Positions 5,784-12,875 of a DNA stretch of 25,332 bases are shown here, piece by piece. Location: the IMG/VR virus record IMGVR_UViG_3300021197_000145, positions 1 to 25,332 of that record, one strand, 5' to 3'. Position numbers and translations under genes: made by a program. Position 1 is the stretch's first letter; each line of letters starts with the position of its first letter. Under the pieces are notes generated by a model. The model had not been told where the DNA came from, did not search any database, and saw nothing but the letters and a program-made list of their open reading frames with translations. Source of the stretch: a virus.

Positions 5784-6509
5784 ATGTTACAAACATTTTA
5801 CATAGATCACATGGGTACAGACTTATCTGTAGCTAATGCAGCACGAGTAAGTTTTGGTAAACGTAGTGAGATGGATACGAGTGATGTGTGGGGTCCACCT
5901 AAGTTGAAAGACAAGGACGCAAAGCTTATACGTTACCTTGCCAAGCACAAACACATCAGCCCTTTCGGGCATTGCTTTGCCAGCTTTCACGTTAAAGCAC
6001 CTGTGTTCGTGGCACGTCAGCTAGTCAAGCATAAGTTCCTACGTTGGAATGAAATCAGCCGTAGGTATGTGGATAGTAAGCCTGAGTTTTATCAGCCAAC
6101 AGAATGGCGTGGACGTAGTGCTGACAAGAAACAAGGCTCAAGTAGTGAAGGCGTTAAAATGTTACACTGGATTATTGAAGACCCTGAGCTTTCCGTTGAG
6201 GGACATACACATTACGATAATGTAAGTGACAACCCTAATAGATGGTCATCATATGTAAATAAACAGGCAATAGACCTTTATAACGCTATGATTAACAGTG
6301 ATGTATGCCCAGAGCAAGCACGTATGGTACTGCCACAGAGCATGGTCACTGAGTGGTACTGGTCAGGTAGCTTAGATGCATTTGCAGACATGTGTAACCT
6401 ACGCTGTAAGCCTGACACACAGTACGAGACACAGGTTGTAGCTGGACACATTGACACAGAGATGGCTAAGCTGTTCCCTGTATCATGGATGGCATTGAGG
6501 GAGAATTGA
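5784..6509 (+). CDS. thyX: flavin-dependent thymidylate synthase ThyX
   Basis: ThyX makes dTMP from dUMP using methylene-tetrahydrofolate and FAD/NADPH, so phage DNA synthesis need not rely on host ThyA. The 241-residue length is normal. The family signature RHR-x7-S appears as KHK-x7-S: K82-H83-K84 ... N89-E90-I-S92-R-R94-Y95, within RQLVKHKFLRWNEISRRYVD. It is preceded by the usual LAKHKHISPFGHCFASFHVK segment and followed by ARMVLPQSMVTEWYWSGS and NLRCKPDTQYETQVVA. Lysines replacing both signature arginines are unusual and may change flavin or dUMP contacts. ATG 5784 follows the previous stop directly. The C-terminus KLFPVSWMALREN is repeated just downstream. With RNR and MazG it forms a nucleotide-supply set. 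Confidence 0.92.
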   Translation: MLQTFYIDHMGTDLSVANAARVSFGKRSEMDTSDVWGPPKLKDKDAKLIRYLAKHKHISPFGHCFASFHVKAPVFVARQLVKHKFLRWNEISRRYVDSKPEFYQPTEWRGRSADKKQGSSSEGVKMLHWIIEDPELSVEGHTHYDNVSDNPNRWSSYVNKQAIDLYNAMINSDVCPEQARMVLPQSMVTEWYWSGSLDAFADMCNLRCKPDTQYETQVVAGHIDTEMAKLFPVSWMALREN

Positions 6510-6571
6510 TGGAGAAACTATTCCCTGTGTCATGGACGGCACTAGCTAAAATAGCTAAAAGGAGGCACTAA
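6509..6571 (+). pseudogene. duplicated and diverged 3' tail of thyX (20-codon remnant)
   Basis: Directly at the thyX stop (TGA 6507-6509) a new ATG (6509) opens a 20-codon frame beginning MEKLFPVSWTAL and ending in TAA 6569-6571. It repeats the last part of ThyX (KLFPVSWMAL). Bases 6468-6497 and 6515-6544 match at 24 of 30 positions. Of ten codons, four of the differing five encode the same amino acid; only ATG/ACG changes it. This looks like the end of a second, diverged thyX allele left by recombination. Whether the 20-residue peptide is made is unknown, although AAAAGGAGG (6556-6564) inside it serves the next gene. Confidence 0.65.
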
Positions 6572-6714
6572 TGACAAACGTAGATATTTTCTTGGATAAC
6601 ATGAAACGTTTTACACAAGAACACCAAAGCACATGGGAAGAAAGAAAGATACAAAAACTAGAGCAGCAGGTTGCTAAACTAAAAGAGAAAGTTAAGGAGA
6701 AAGACGATGGTTGA
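6571..6714 (+). CDS. small coiled-coil protein, 47 aa
   Basis: ATG 6571 follows a very strong ribosome site, AAAAGGAGG (6556-6564), and shares its first base with the stop of the thyX-tail remnant. The product begins MTNVDIFLDNMKRF and ends in a charged heptad-like helix (KIQKLEQQVAKLKEKVKEK), a probable coiled coil giving dimers or trimers. It overlaps the next gene by 8 bp. No family is recognised. Confidence 0.6.
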   Translation: MTNVDIFLDNMKRFTQEHQSTWEERKIQKLEQQVAKLKEKVKEKDDG

Positions 6715-6817
6715 AGTAATTGGAATTGCAATTTTATCTGGTATGATTGGCATGATGCTTGGCTTGAAGATAGGTTGGCGTGATGCCAAGCGCCTCTATG
6801 ATCCCTACCTTGTATAG
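6707..6817 (+). CDS. tiny membrane protein, 36 aa
   Basis: ATG 6707 lies within the 3' end of the coiled-coil gene, behind AAGGAG (6694-6699), and ends in TAG 6815-6817. The N-terminal 22 residues form a Gly/Met/Ile-rich hydrophobic helix (VIGIAILSGMIGMMLGLKIG) followed by a short basic and polar tail. It is a probable single-span inner-membrane protein of unknown role. Confidence 0.5.
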   Translation: MVEVIGIAILSGMIGMMLGLKIGWRDAKRLYDPYLV

Positions 6818-6824
6818 GGATAGA

Positions 6825-7067
6825 ATGATGGGTAGATATGCAATTCAGATTGAGATAGAAAATGGTGAGTACACTTTAGTACGAAAAGAAAACCCTTGGA
6901 CTTATGATTCAGAAGTTCTTTTATTTGAAACAAGAGCAGAAGCAGAGGATGAATTAACAAGATGGAGCACAGGTATTGTTGTAGATTACAAACGATACAT
7001 AAGGCCCATGACTAAGGAAGAACGTACTAGATCTACTCAAAGGAATAGAACGTTTGTTACTAAGTGA
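6825..7067 (+). CDS. conserved small phage protein, 80 aa
   Basis: The frame is open from 6780 (GTG), but that part overlaps the membrane protein gene. ATG 6825 or 6828, behind TAGGGATAG, is the better start. The product begins MMGRYAIQIEIENGEYTLVR, contains ENPWTYDSEVLLFETRAEAE (residues about 22-41) and ends basic. It has the beta-beta-alpha look of small phage proteins with 'F.T..EAE.E...W' helices that I recall only as hypothetical. Function unknown. Confidence 0.65.
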   Translation: MMGRYAIQIEIENGEYTLVRKENPWTYDSEVLLFETRAEAEDELTRWSTGIVVDYKRYIRPMTKEERTRSTQRNRTFVTK

Positions 7068-7194
7068 GTACATACCGTACATAATTTCTTTATCCGTTGT
7101 CGTAGGTAGTCTTGCATTCATTCCTCTTTGGCTGCTATACTTCGGTTTCAGAATTATAAAAACCTTTATCAAAGGAAAAACAAATGTCAGATAA
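7054..7194 (+). CDS. possible TTG-started membrane protein, 46 aa
   Basis: The gap between the previous gene and the primase holds an open frame from TTG 7054 (behind AAAGGAATAG) to TAA 7192-7194, overlapping the previous gene by 14 bp and the primase gene by 11 bp. It encodes a hydrophobic helix (IISLSVVVGSLAFIPLWLLY) followed by a basic tail, as in the other tiny membrane proteins nearby. The rare start codon keeps confidence low. Confidence 0.4.
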   Translation: MLLSEYIPYIISLSVVVGSLAFIPLWLLYFGFRIIKTFIKGKTNVR

Positions 7195-8782
7195 TCCACA
7201 TTCACCATGCCCTTATGAAGACTGTAGTTCTTCAGATGCATTCAACTGGAACGATGATGGCTACGGTCATTGTCATTCATGCAGCAGGGCATACCCTATG
7301 AAAAACATGCCAGCAACTTTTGACTGGGTTAAACAGGAGTACCCCTTGAAAGAACGTATCCAACCACAAAACATACAAGTCACTGGTGTTAAGTATGATG
7401 GCATCAGAGGTATTGATGCTGATGTATGCAAACTTTATGGCATACAAATTCAGACAGGCCCGAATGGTGAGGATGTGCGGTATGCATACAAGTACCCACA
7501 CACTATTAAATATCGTATGTGTAATGACAAATCAAAGTCATGGGTCAAAGATCGTGGATTAGGTATGAACCACCTGTTTGGCCCTGAGTTCAATGCTGGT
7601 ACAGGTAAACGCATCTACCTTACAGAAGGTGAGTTCGATGCAGCCAGCTTGTATCAGATTCTTGGCAAGACATTTCCTGTAAAGTCTTTACCTTCTGCAT
7701 CTATTGGTGAAAAGTTTATCAAGCACAATCTAAAATACTTATCTTCATTCAAAGAGATTGTGTATGCAGGTGAGCTTGATGATGCTGGACGTAGGGCCGC
7801 TGATAAATTGTATCAGGCATTTCCTGAGAAGTTTTACTATGTGCCTATGACAGAGTGCAAGGACGCTAATGAGTTCCTTGAAACAGGCAAGCATGAGAAG
7901 CTTATGTGGGCAGCAAGATCACCACAAAGGTACACACCAGAGAACTTCTTTTGTTCTGATGCTGATGTAGAAGCAGCTATTAAGAACGAGAATCCATATG
8001 AGTATGTACCAACAGGTCACACTGGTTTGGATGAAAAGATTCGTGGTATGGTTAAGGGTGGATTGACATTCATCAAAGCCCCTCGTGGTACTGGTAAGAC
8101 TGAGGTGATTAGGTACTTTGAAACAGGCTTACTTAACAATGGTGATACATCAGTAGCTATGCTACACATGGAAGAAATGAAGTCTACCACTTATCGTGCT
8201 ATGGCTACATACCATCTGGGTGTAAACGTTAGGACTAAAGAAGATGCTGCTAATAACAACGTGTCAGAACAGAACGTTATTGAGGCAGCTAAGATTGCAA
8301 CCAAGGGTGAAAATACAATCATCTTTGAAATGATGTCACACGATGATCCACTCAAGCTACTCGACTATGTACGTCTAGCTGTTACAGTCTATGGTGCTGG
8401 CTATATATTCATTGACCATGTACAACGCTTGGCCTACCTGTCTAATTCGGGTGTAGATGGTGCTACTAGTACACTCACTACACTAGGTTCACGTATGGCT
8501 CAGTTAGCTAAGGAGCTAAACATTGGTGTTATATTTATCTCTCAGGTTAATGATGATGGACGCACCAAGTATGCTGCTTCACTTGAGGAAGAGGCAATCA
8601 TATGTATCAAGCTAGAACGTACAGCAGAAAGTGAGGACGAAGTAGAACAGAACACAACAACCTTTATCGTAGATAAGAACAGACCTTTTGCTAAGTTAGG
8701 TAGGGCAGGATCAGTGTACTATGATCCAACAACAACCATACTAAGAGAGGATTTGTTCACACAAGAATCACAGGTGGCATAA
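7184..8782 (+). CDS. T7 gp4-like primase-helicase
   Basis: A 532-residue bifunctional replication protein that unwinds DNA at the fork and lays RNA primers. The N-terminal zinc ribbon has C9, C14, C30 and C33. The TOPRIM primase core has the Glu motif YLTEGEFDAASL (E148) and the Asp motif GELDDAGRRA (D199, D200). The C-terminal RecA-like helicase has Walker A PRGTGKTEV (K305), Walker B YIFIDHVQRL (D411) and the sensor-like VIFISQVND. Length and order match T7 gp4 (566 aa). The start follows AAAGGAAAAAC. The stop overlaps the DNA polymerase start (TAATG), so the two replication enzymes are translationally coupled, as expected for partners at the fork. Confidence 0.93.
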   Translation: MSDNPHSPCPYEDCSSSDAFNWNDDGYGHCHSCSRAYPMKNMPATFDWVKQEYPLKERIQPQNIQVTGVKYDGIRGIDADVCKLYGIQIQTGPNGEDVRYAYKYPHTIKYRMCNDKSKSWVKDRGLGMNHLFGPEFNAGTGKRIYLTEGEFDAASLYQILGKTFPVKSLPSASIGEKFIKHNLKYLSSFKEIVYAGELDDAGRRAADKLYQAFPEKFYYVPMTECKDANEFLETGKHEKLMWAARSPQRYTPENFFCSDADVEAAIKNENPYEYVPTGHTGLDEKIRGMVKGGLTFIKAPRGTGKTEVIRYFETGLLNNGDTSVAMLHMEEMKSTTYRAMATYHLGVNVRTKEDAANNNVSEQNVIEAAKIATKGENTIIFEMMSHDDPLKLLDYVRLAVTVYGAGYIFIDHVQRLAYLSNSGVDGATSTLTTLGSRMAQLAKELNIGVIFISQVNDDGRTKYAASLEEEAIICIKLERTAESEDEVEQNTTTFIVDKNRPFAKLGRAGSVYYDPTTTILREDLFTQESQVA

Positions 8783-10611
8783 TGATATTTGATGTAGAAG
8801 CTGATGGCCTCTTGGATGAGGCCACTAAGATACACTGTATGTCGTTCACTAAGGATGGCTTACCTATGTGTTCGACAAGTGACTACGATGCAATGAGAAA
8901 CATACTACTTAATCAAAAAGTGTTGATAGGTCATAACATTGTACGTTATGATGTACCATTACTAGAAAAAATCTTAGGTATTAAGATTAAAGCTAAGTTG
9001 TATGATACATTACCTATGTCATGGGTAATTAATACTGATAGACCCAAGCATGGGCTTGAGTCTTTTGGTGAAGACTTTGGTGTACCTAAACCTGAGATAA
9101 CTGATTGGGTAAACCTATCTCAAGAAGAGTATCAGCATAGGTGTCAAGAAGATGTTAAGATAACTAAAAGACTCTGGGAAAATCTTACTCAAAGATTTAT
9201 GATGGTTTATAAAGACAAATCTAATCTAGACAGGTTCTTGCAATACCTTACATTCAAAATGAAATGTGCTTATGCTGCAGAAGAAAGTGGTTGGAAGCTT
9301 GACATTAATCTTGCTAAAGATTGTGTAGCTAAACTAAAAGCTGAACAGGACGAAAAGATTACTGAATTAAAAACAGTAATGCCAATGCGTACTTTGTTTA
9401 GAAAAAAGTCAAAGCCAAAAGTAATGCACAAGAAAGATGGATCACTGTCTAAGCAGGGTGCTGAATGGAATGCTTTACTTCTAGAGCATATGCATCCCTC
9501 TAACTATATCGGTGAAATAGAAATAGTAAAAGGAGTTGAAGAGCCTAACCCTAAGTCGAGTGACCAAGTAAAAGCATGGCTGTTTGATCTAGGTTGGAAG
9601 CCCTGTACATTTAAGTTTGTTGAAGATCGTAAGATCCCACAAGTACGAAAGAATGGTGAGCTTACTAACTCAGTTAAGTTGTTGATTGATGCCAACCCTA
9701 CGGTCAATGTACTTGATGGGCTTACAGTCATTCAGCACAGACTAGGTATCTTTGAAGGTATGCTTGATTGTGAAGTTAATGGTTACGTTAAGGCAGAGAT
9801 TGATGGTCTTACTAATACACTAAGATTCAAACACAGAAAGCCTCTAGTAAATCTTCCCGGTATAGATAAACCTTGGGGTAAAGAAATACGTGGTTGTCTT
9901 GTAGCACCAGAAGGTTATGTATTATGTGGTGCTGATATGACATCACTTGAAGACACAACTAAACGGCACTATATGAAACCTTACGATCCTAAGTATGTGG
10001 AAGAGATGTCAAAGGATGGGTTTGATCCACACTTAGACTTAGCCAAACATGCTGGTGCGGTAACACAGGCTGATATAGATAAACACAACTCAGGTCAGGT
10101 TAGTTTGAAGTCACTACGAAAAAACTATAAGGTTGTTAATTACTCAGCTACTTATGGTGTTGGCGCTGCAAAATTATCCAGAGAAACTGGTATGACAGAG
10201 GCAGAAGCTAGGAAACTTTTAGATGCGTACTGGAAACGTAACTGGTCTGTCGCAGAGTTTGCTTTAGATAACTTGAAGAAAGTAAAACGTATTAATGGGC
10301 AAATGTGGGTACAGAATCCTGTCAGCAAGTTCTGGCATACTCTTAGATATGAGAAAGATATATTCTCTACACTCAACCAATCTACAGGTGCTTACTGTTT
10401 TGATAAGTGGGTAGCTTACTATCGTATAGCAAGACCCAATATTGTAGGTCAGTTCCATGATGAATCAATTAATCTTGTTAAGAAAGGGCATGAAGAACAT
10501 CACCAACGTAGGCTTGTTAATGCTATTAATAAATTAAACAAGGAGTTAAATCTTAATGTTGATCTAGGTATTGATGTACAGTTCGGAAATAAATATTCCG
10601 AAATACATTAA
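8782..10611 (+). CDS. family A DNA polymerase with 3'-5' exonuclease
   Basis: The 609-residue replicative polymerase is T7 gp5-like but shorter than T7's 704. The exonuclease domain has Exo I FDVEADGL (D4, E6), Exo II IGHNIVRYDVPLL and Exo III near HRCQEDVKIT. Polymerase motif A is CGADMTSLEDTTKRHYM (D385, E390), motif B RKNYKVVNYSATYGVG (R446, K450, Y454, Y458) and motif C QFHDES (H559, D560, E561), so all catalytic residues are present. The residue matching E. coli Pol I F762 is Tyr (Y454), as in T7. Motif A has 'SLED' where many families have 'xIELR', a form I recall from marine and Vibrio phages. No DnaJ-like Cys insertion, reported for HMO-2011, is visible. A hairpin covers its last codons. 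Confidence 0.93.
   Translation: MIFDVEADGLLDEATKIHCMSFTKDGLPMCSTSDYDAMRNILLNQKVLIGHNIVRYDVPLLEKILGIKIKAKLYDTLPMSWVINTDRPKHGLESFGEDFGVPKPEITDWVNLSQEEYQHRCQEDVKITKRLWENLTQRFMMVYKDKSNLDRFLQYLTFKMKCAYAAEESGWKLDINLAKDCVAKLKAEQDEKITELKTVMPMRTLFRKKSKPKVMHKKDGSLSKQGAEWNALLLEHMHPSNYIGEIEIVKGVEEPNPKSSDQVKAWLFDLGWKPCTFKFVEDRKIPQVRKNGELTNSVKLLIDANPTVNVLDGLTVIQHRLGIFEGMLDCEVNGYVKAEIDGLTNTLRFKHRKPLVNLPGIDKPWGKEIRGCLVAPEGYVLCGADMTSLEDTTKRHYMKPYDPKYVEEMSKDGFDPHLDLAKHAGAVTQADIDKHNSGQVSLKSLRKNYKVVNYSATYGVGAAKLSRETGMTEAEARKLLDAYWKRNWSVAEFALDNLKKVKRINGQMWVQNPVSKFWHTLRYEKDIFSTLNQSTGAYCFDKWVAYYRIARPNIVGQFHDESINLVKKGHEEHHQRRLVNAINKLNKELNLNVDLGIDVQFGNKYSEIH
10582..10602 (+). other. hairpin at the end of the polymerase gene
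   Basis: A perfect 7-bp inverted repeat, TTCGGAA (10582-10588) and TTCCGAA (10596-10602), with a 7-base loop sits in the last codons of the polymerase gene, about 17 bp before the -35 box of the next promoter. No T-run follows closely, so it is a weak terminator candidate. The arms carry the same CGGAA/TTCCG pair as the four early-gene motifs, with a longer spacer. Confidence 0.5.
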
Positions 10612-10618
10612 AAAGTTC

Positions 10619-10648
10619 TTGCATGTACTTTTCAACACATGCTACAAT
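10619..10648 (+). promoter_or_regulatory. sigma-70-type promoter with extended -10, driving the SSB-like gene
   Basis: TTGCAT (10619-10624) and TACAAT (10643-10648) are separated by 18 bp, and TGC directly before the -10 box makes an extended -10 element. A start would fall near 10655, giving a leader of about 23 bases with the ribosome site AAAGGAG (10664-10670) before ATG 10678. This is the best host-type promoter in the window and lies in one of its few intergenic gaps. It would give the SSB-like gene and the nucleases after it their own transcription. Confidence 0.65.
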
Positions 10649-10677
10649 TCAATTCTAGTCTTTAAAGGAGTTAGCAA

Positions 10678-11217
10678 ATGGCTAAAATAACAGTAACAGG
10701 TATTGCTCAGTGGGCAAAAGTATTTGAAGAAAACCGTGACCTTGATGGGTATCAGGGTCAGTGGCAAGACACTAACGGACGTTGTACTATTGAGATGATT
10801 CTTGATGAAGACAACACCGCCCGTGTCAAAGCGTCTGGATGTATGTCATCAGGTAAGGATGATCCAGAAGGACGAGGACGTGCCTTTAAGTTTACACGTA
10901 AGTTTGAAACCCCCAACGATTGGGATGGTGGAGCACCTACAGTGTATAAACCAGATGGTTCAGAGTGGAGCTTTGAATCTGATGGACCAATTGGTAATGG
11001 TTCAGAGGTTCTAGTAGAGTTAGACATCTACAAGAACAAGCAGTATAGCACTGTAACTACACGACTTGAACGTGTTAAGGTTATGAAACATGTATCATAT
11101 GATGGTGCAGGTGGTAGCTCTGGGCCTGATCCTTTTACTAAGGATGTAACATCAGGCAGTGTAGCTGCATCAGCAGCACCACAAGCTGAACTTGTGTCAG
11201 AAGAAATCCCGTTTTAA
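10678..11217 (+). CDS. single-stranded DNA-binding protein (T7 gp2.5-like role)
   Basis: The 179-residue product lies directly after the polymerase. It has a beta-rich body of the OB-fold type (GRCTIEMILDEDNTARVKASG, then GSEVLVELDIYKNKQYSTVT over residues about 115-135), a flexible Gly/Ser/Ala-rich linker (residues about 140-168) and an acidic tail ending SEEIPF. This tail matches the D/E-D/E-I-P-F tip by which bacterial SSBs recruit partner proteins. It should coat single-stranded DNA at the fork and recruit the primase-helicase, polymerase and nucleases. The gene has its own promoter at 10619-10648. The family match to T7 gp2.5 is by layout and tail, not by clear sequence identity. Confidence 0.8.
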   Translation: MAKITVTGIAQWAKVFEENRDLDGYQGQWQDTNGRCTIEMILDEDNTARVKASGCMSSGKDDPEGRGRAFKFTRKFETPNDWDGGAPTVYKPDGSEWSFESDGPIGNGSEVLVELDIYKNKQYSTVTTRLERVKVMKHVSYDGAGGSSGPDPFTKDVTSGSVAASAAPQAELVSEEIPF

Positions 11218-11227
11218 GGAGTAGCTT

Positions 11228-12082
11228 ATGCCTAAGATAGATACATTAGTCGAAGATATTTATTCTGTAATTGAAGGAAAGGGTGGGTGGGATAGAACAA
11301 TTACGGAATACTTAGCACGTAATATAGCTGACGTTGCACACGATAGGTTTAAGGAACCTCAGAAGCCCAGAGGATATTTAAGTTTATCCTCTGTGGGTTC
11401 ACCCTGTAAAAGAAAGACTTGGTATAGAATAAATAAAACAGAGGAAGCTGCACCATTAAAGCCCCAGTTACTGGGTCTTTTCTTTTACGGGGATCTTTTA
11501 GAAACTCTTGTCCTTGCCCTAGCAAGGGCAGCAGGGCATGATGTACAGGGAGAGCAGGACAGACTCTCTGTTCATGGCATTAAAGGTCACAGAGATGCAG
11601 TCATTGACGGTGTAACAATAGATGTTAAGTCTGCATCACGATATGGAATGCAGAAGTTTAAGAACCATGTGTTACGTGATGACGATCCATATGGTTACAT
11701 CAGTCAGTTAAGTTCATACGTTTACGCAGGTAAGGATGATCCACTTGTAACAGATAAAAAACGTGGTGCTTTTCTTGTCGTACAGAAAGATACCTTTGAA
11801 CTTTGTTTAGATACTTACGACTTTACTGAGGAGTTAAAAAATAAAGAGCAAGAGGTTAAGAAAGTAAAAGAGGTTGTGTCAGGTGAGTTACCAGAAGAAC
11901 GTATTGCACCTGTACCACAGTCAGACACATCTGAAAATACTAAGCTTACATTTGCTTGTTCAGGTTGTGAATACAGAAAGATCTGCTGGCCTGAAGCAAG
12001 GGTATTTCAATATGCTGGTGGACGTAAGGAGTATTTAATTGATGTGGTTAAGAAACCTAAAGTACCTGAGTTAATAGATTGA
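11228..12082 (+). CDS. Cas4/RecB-like PD-(D/E)XK nuclease with Fe-S cysteines
   Basis: The 284-residue nuclease shows the RecB-type catalytic pattern: E92 in GDLLETLV, then GHRDAVIDGVTIDVKSAS with H121, D123 and the D132-V-K134 motif, and a following Q-Y-like helix (YISQLSSYVYAG). One Cys near the N-terminus (C60 in SPCKRKTWY) and three near the C-terminus (C244, C247, C253 in CSGCEYRKICW) match the four-Cys [4Fe-4S] arrangement of Cas4 and AddB-type nucleases. No cas1 or CRISPR repeats are nearby, so this is the free-standing phage type, probably a DNA end-processing exonuclease for recombination or replication. GGAG lies before ATG 11228. Three hairpins lie within its first third (11366-11545). 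Confidence 0.85.
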   Translation: MPKIDTLVEDIYSVIEGKGGWDRTITEYLARNIADVAHDRFKEPQKPRGYLSLSSVGSPCKRKTWYRINKTEEAAPLKPQLLGLFFYGDLLETLVLALARAAGHDVQGEQDRLSVHGIKGHRDAVIDGVTIDVKSASRYGMQKFKNHVLRDDDPYGYISQLSSYVYAGKDDPLVTDKKRGAFLVVQKDTFELCLDTYDFTEELKNKEQEVKKVKEVVSGELPEERIAPVPQSDTSENTKLTFACSGCEYRKICWPEARVFQYAGGRKEYLIDVVKKPKVPELID

Positions 12083-12429
12083 GTAAGCAGGGTAAACAGA
12101 AAGGCAGGTTAGGCCAGCAAGAGATCAGGGATGCTTTACTAGAAGCTTTCCCTGAGCTTGAGCCTGATGATGTTAAGTCTACTGTTATGGGTGACACTGG
12201 TGCAGATATACAACTATCACCTGCAGCACGTAAGTTGATACCTATATCAATAGAAGTTAAACGTAGGAAATCAGGTTTAAAAACTGCGTATGACTGGATG
12301 AAACAAGCCGACAATCACACAAAGAATCCACCTGTTGTTTTCTATCGAAGTGACAGACAGAAGTGGTTAGTTATAACAGAGCTAGATCATTACATACAAT
12401 TGCTCAGAGGTGACAATGACAAACAGTGA
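12079..12429 (+). CDS. resolvase-like PD-(D/E)XK endonuclease, 116 aa
   Basis: A small nuclease of the type annotated in phages as Holliday junction resolvase. It begins KGRLGQQEIRDALLEAF and has the catalytic set D43 (GDTGADIQLS) and E59-V-K61 (ISIEVKRRKS). It starts at TTG 12079, which overlaps the stop of the Cas4-like gene (TTGA). The first in-frame ATG would remove the first 36 residues, including the conserved GQQE helix, so the TTG start by coupling is favoured. It probably cuts branched DNA during packaging or recombination together with the neighbouring nuclease and SSB. Confidence 0.8.
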   Translation: MSKQGKQKGRLGQQEIRDALLEAFPELEPDDVKSTVMGDTGADIQLSPAARKLIPISIEVKRRKSGLKTAYDWMKQADNHTKNPPVVFYRSDRQKWLVITELDHYIQLLRGDNDKQ

Positions 12430-12649
12430 CATAAAAGATAAGACTGTAAAAATTTGGGATGTAATATCAGGGCCATATCCTTGTGACATTCCTGACGCAG
12501 AAGATGTGCATTTTAATCTATGTAAAATAGAAGTAGATGGCAAGATAGAATCTATAGAGTATTTTTTTGATAGTTTTAACGAGGCATACGAAATGATAAA
12601 GTACTTTCAAAAGAACATTGAACCTATTGAGATTGAATATGGTGATTGA
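12416..12649 (+). CDS. hypothetical acidic protein, 77 aa
   Basis: ATG 12416, behind AGAGG (12405-12409), is preferred over GTG 12410 in the same frame. It overlaps the resolvase-like gene by 14 bp. The product is acidic, begins MTNSDIKDKTVKIWDVISG, and has a beta-hairpin-then-helix look (VDGKIESIEYFFDSFNEAYE). It ends EIEYGD. No family is recognised. A role linked to the neighbouring nucleases is possible from position only. Confidence 0.65.
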   Translation: MTNSDIKDKTVKIWDVISGPYPCDIPDAEDVHFNLCKIEVDGKIESIEYFFDSFNEAYEMIKYFQKNIEPIEIEYGD

Positions 12650-12687
12650 CATGACATGTTTGTTGAGTATAACTAGGAGTTTCCACC

Positions 12688-12852
12688 ATGAAGTATGAGG
12701 TCACTTTAAATATTGATGTAGATCCAGCGGCAAACTTTTTTGAATCAGACCCCAGATTTAACTTGAACGTAATCCAAGAACTTATACAGGGAATATTATA
12801 TGACTTAGATGATATAGTTGTAACAAACTGTGAAGTAAAAACAGATGACTAG
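12688..12852 (+). CDS. small acidic hypothetical protein, 54 aa
   Basis: A short open frame starts at ATG 12688 behind a clear AGGAG (12675-12679) and ends in TAG 12850-12852. The product is acidic (EVTLNIDVDPAANFFESDP, then ILYDLDDIVVTNCEV) with alternating strand and helix character. It fills the gap between the previous gene and mazG. No family is recognised. Confidence 0.6.
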   Translation: MKYEVTLNIDVDPAANFFESDPRFNLNVIQELIQGILYDLDDIVVTNCEVKTDD

Positions 12853-12875
12853 ACTAACATTAGAAGGTGATAAGG

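Noticed and set aside
8782-10611. DnaJ-like insertion in the polymerase as described for HMO-2011
   Set aside because: No Cys-x2-Cys-x-Gly-x-Gly repeats are present between the exonuclease and polymerase domains.
11463-11486. Full intrinsic terminator in the Cas4-like gene
   Set aside because: The stem is only 5 bp, the T-run is interrupted, and it lies inside an intact gene. It is reported as an observation and not as a terminator feature.
11228-12082. CRISPR-associated Cas4
   Set aside because: There are no cas1, cas2 or repeat-spacer arrays in the window. Free-standing Cas4-like nucleases are common in phages.
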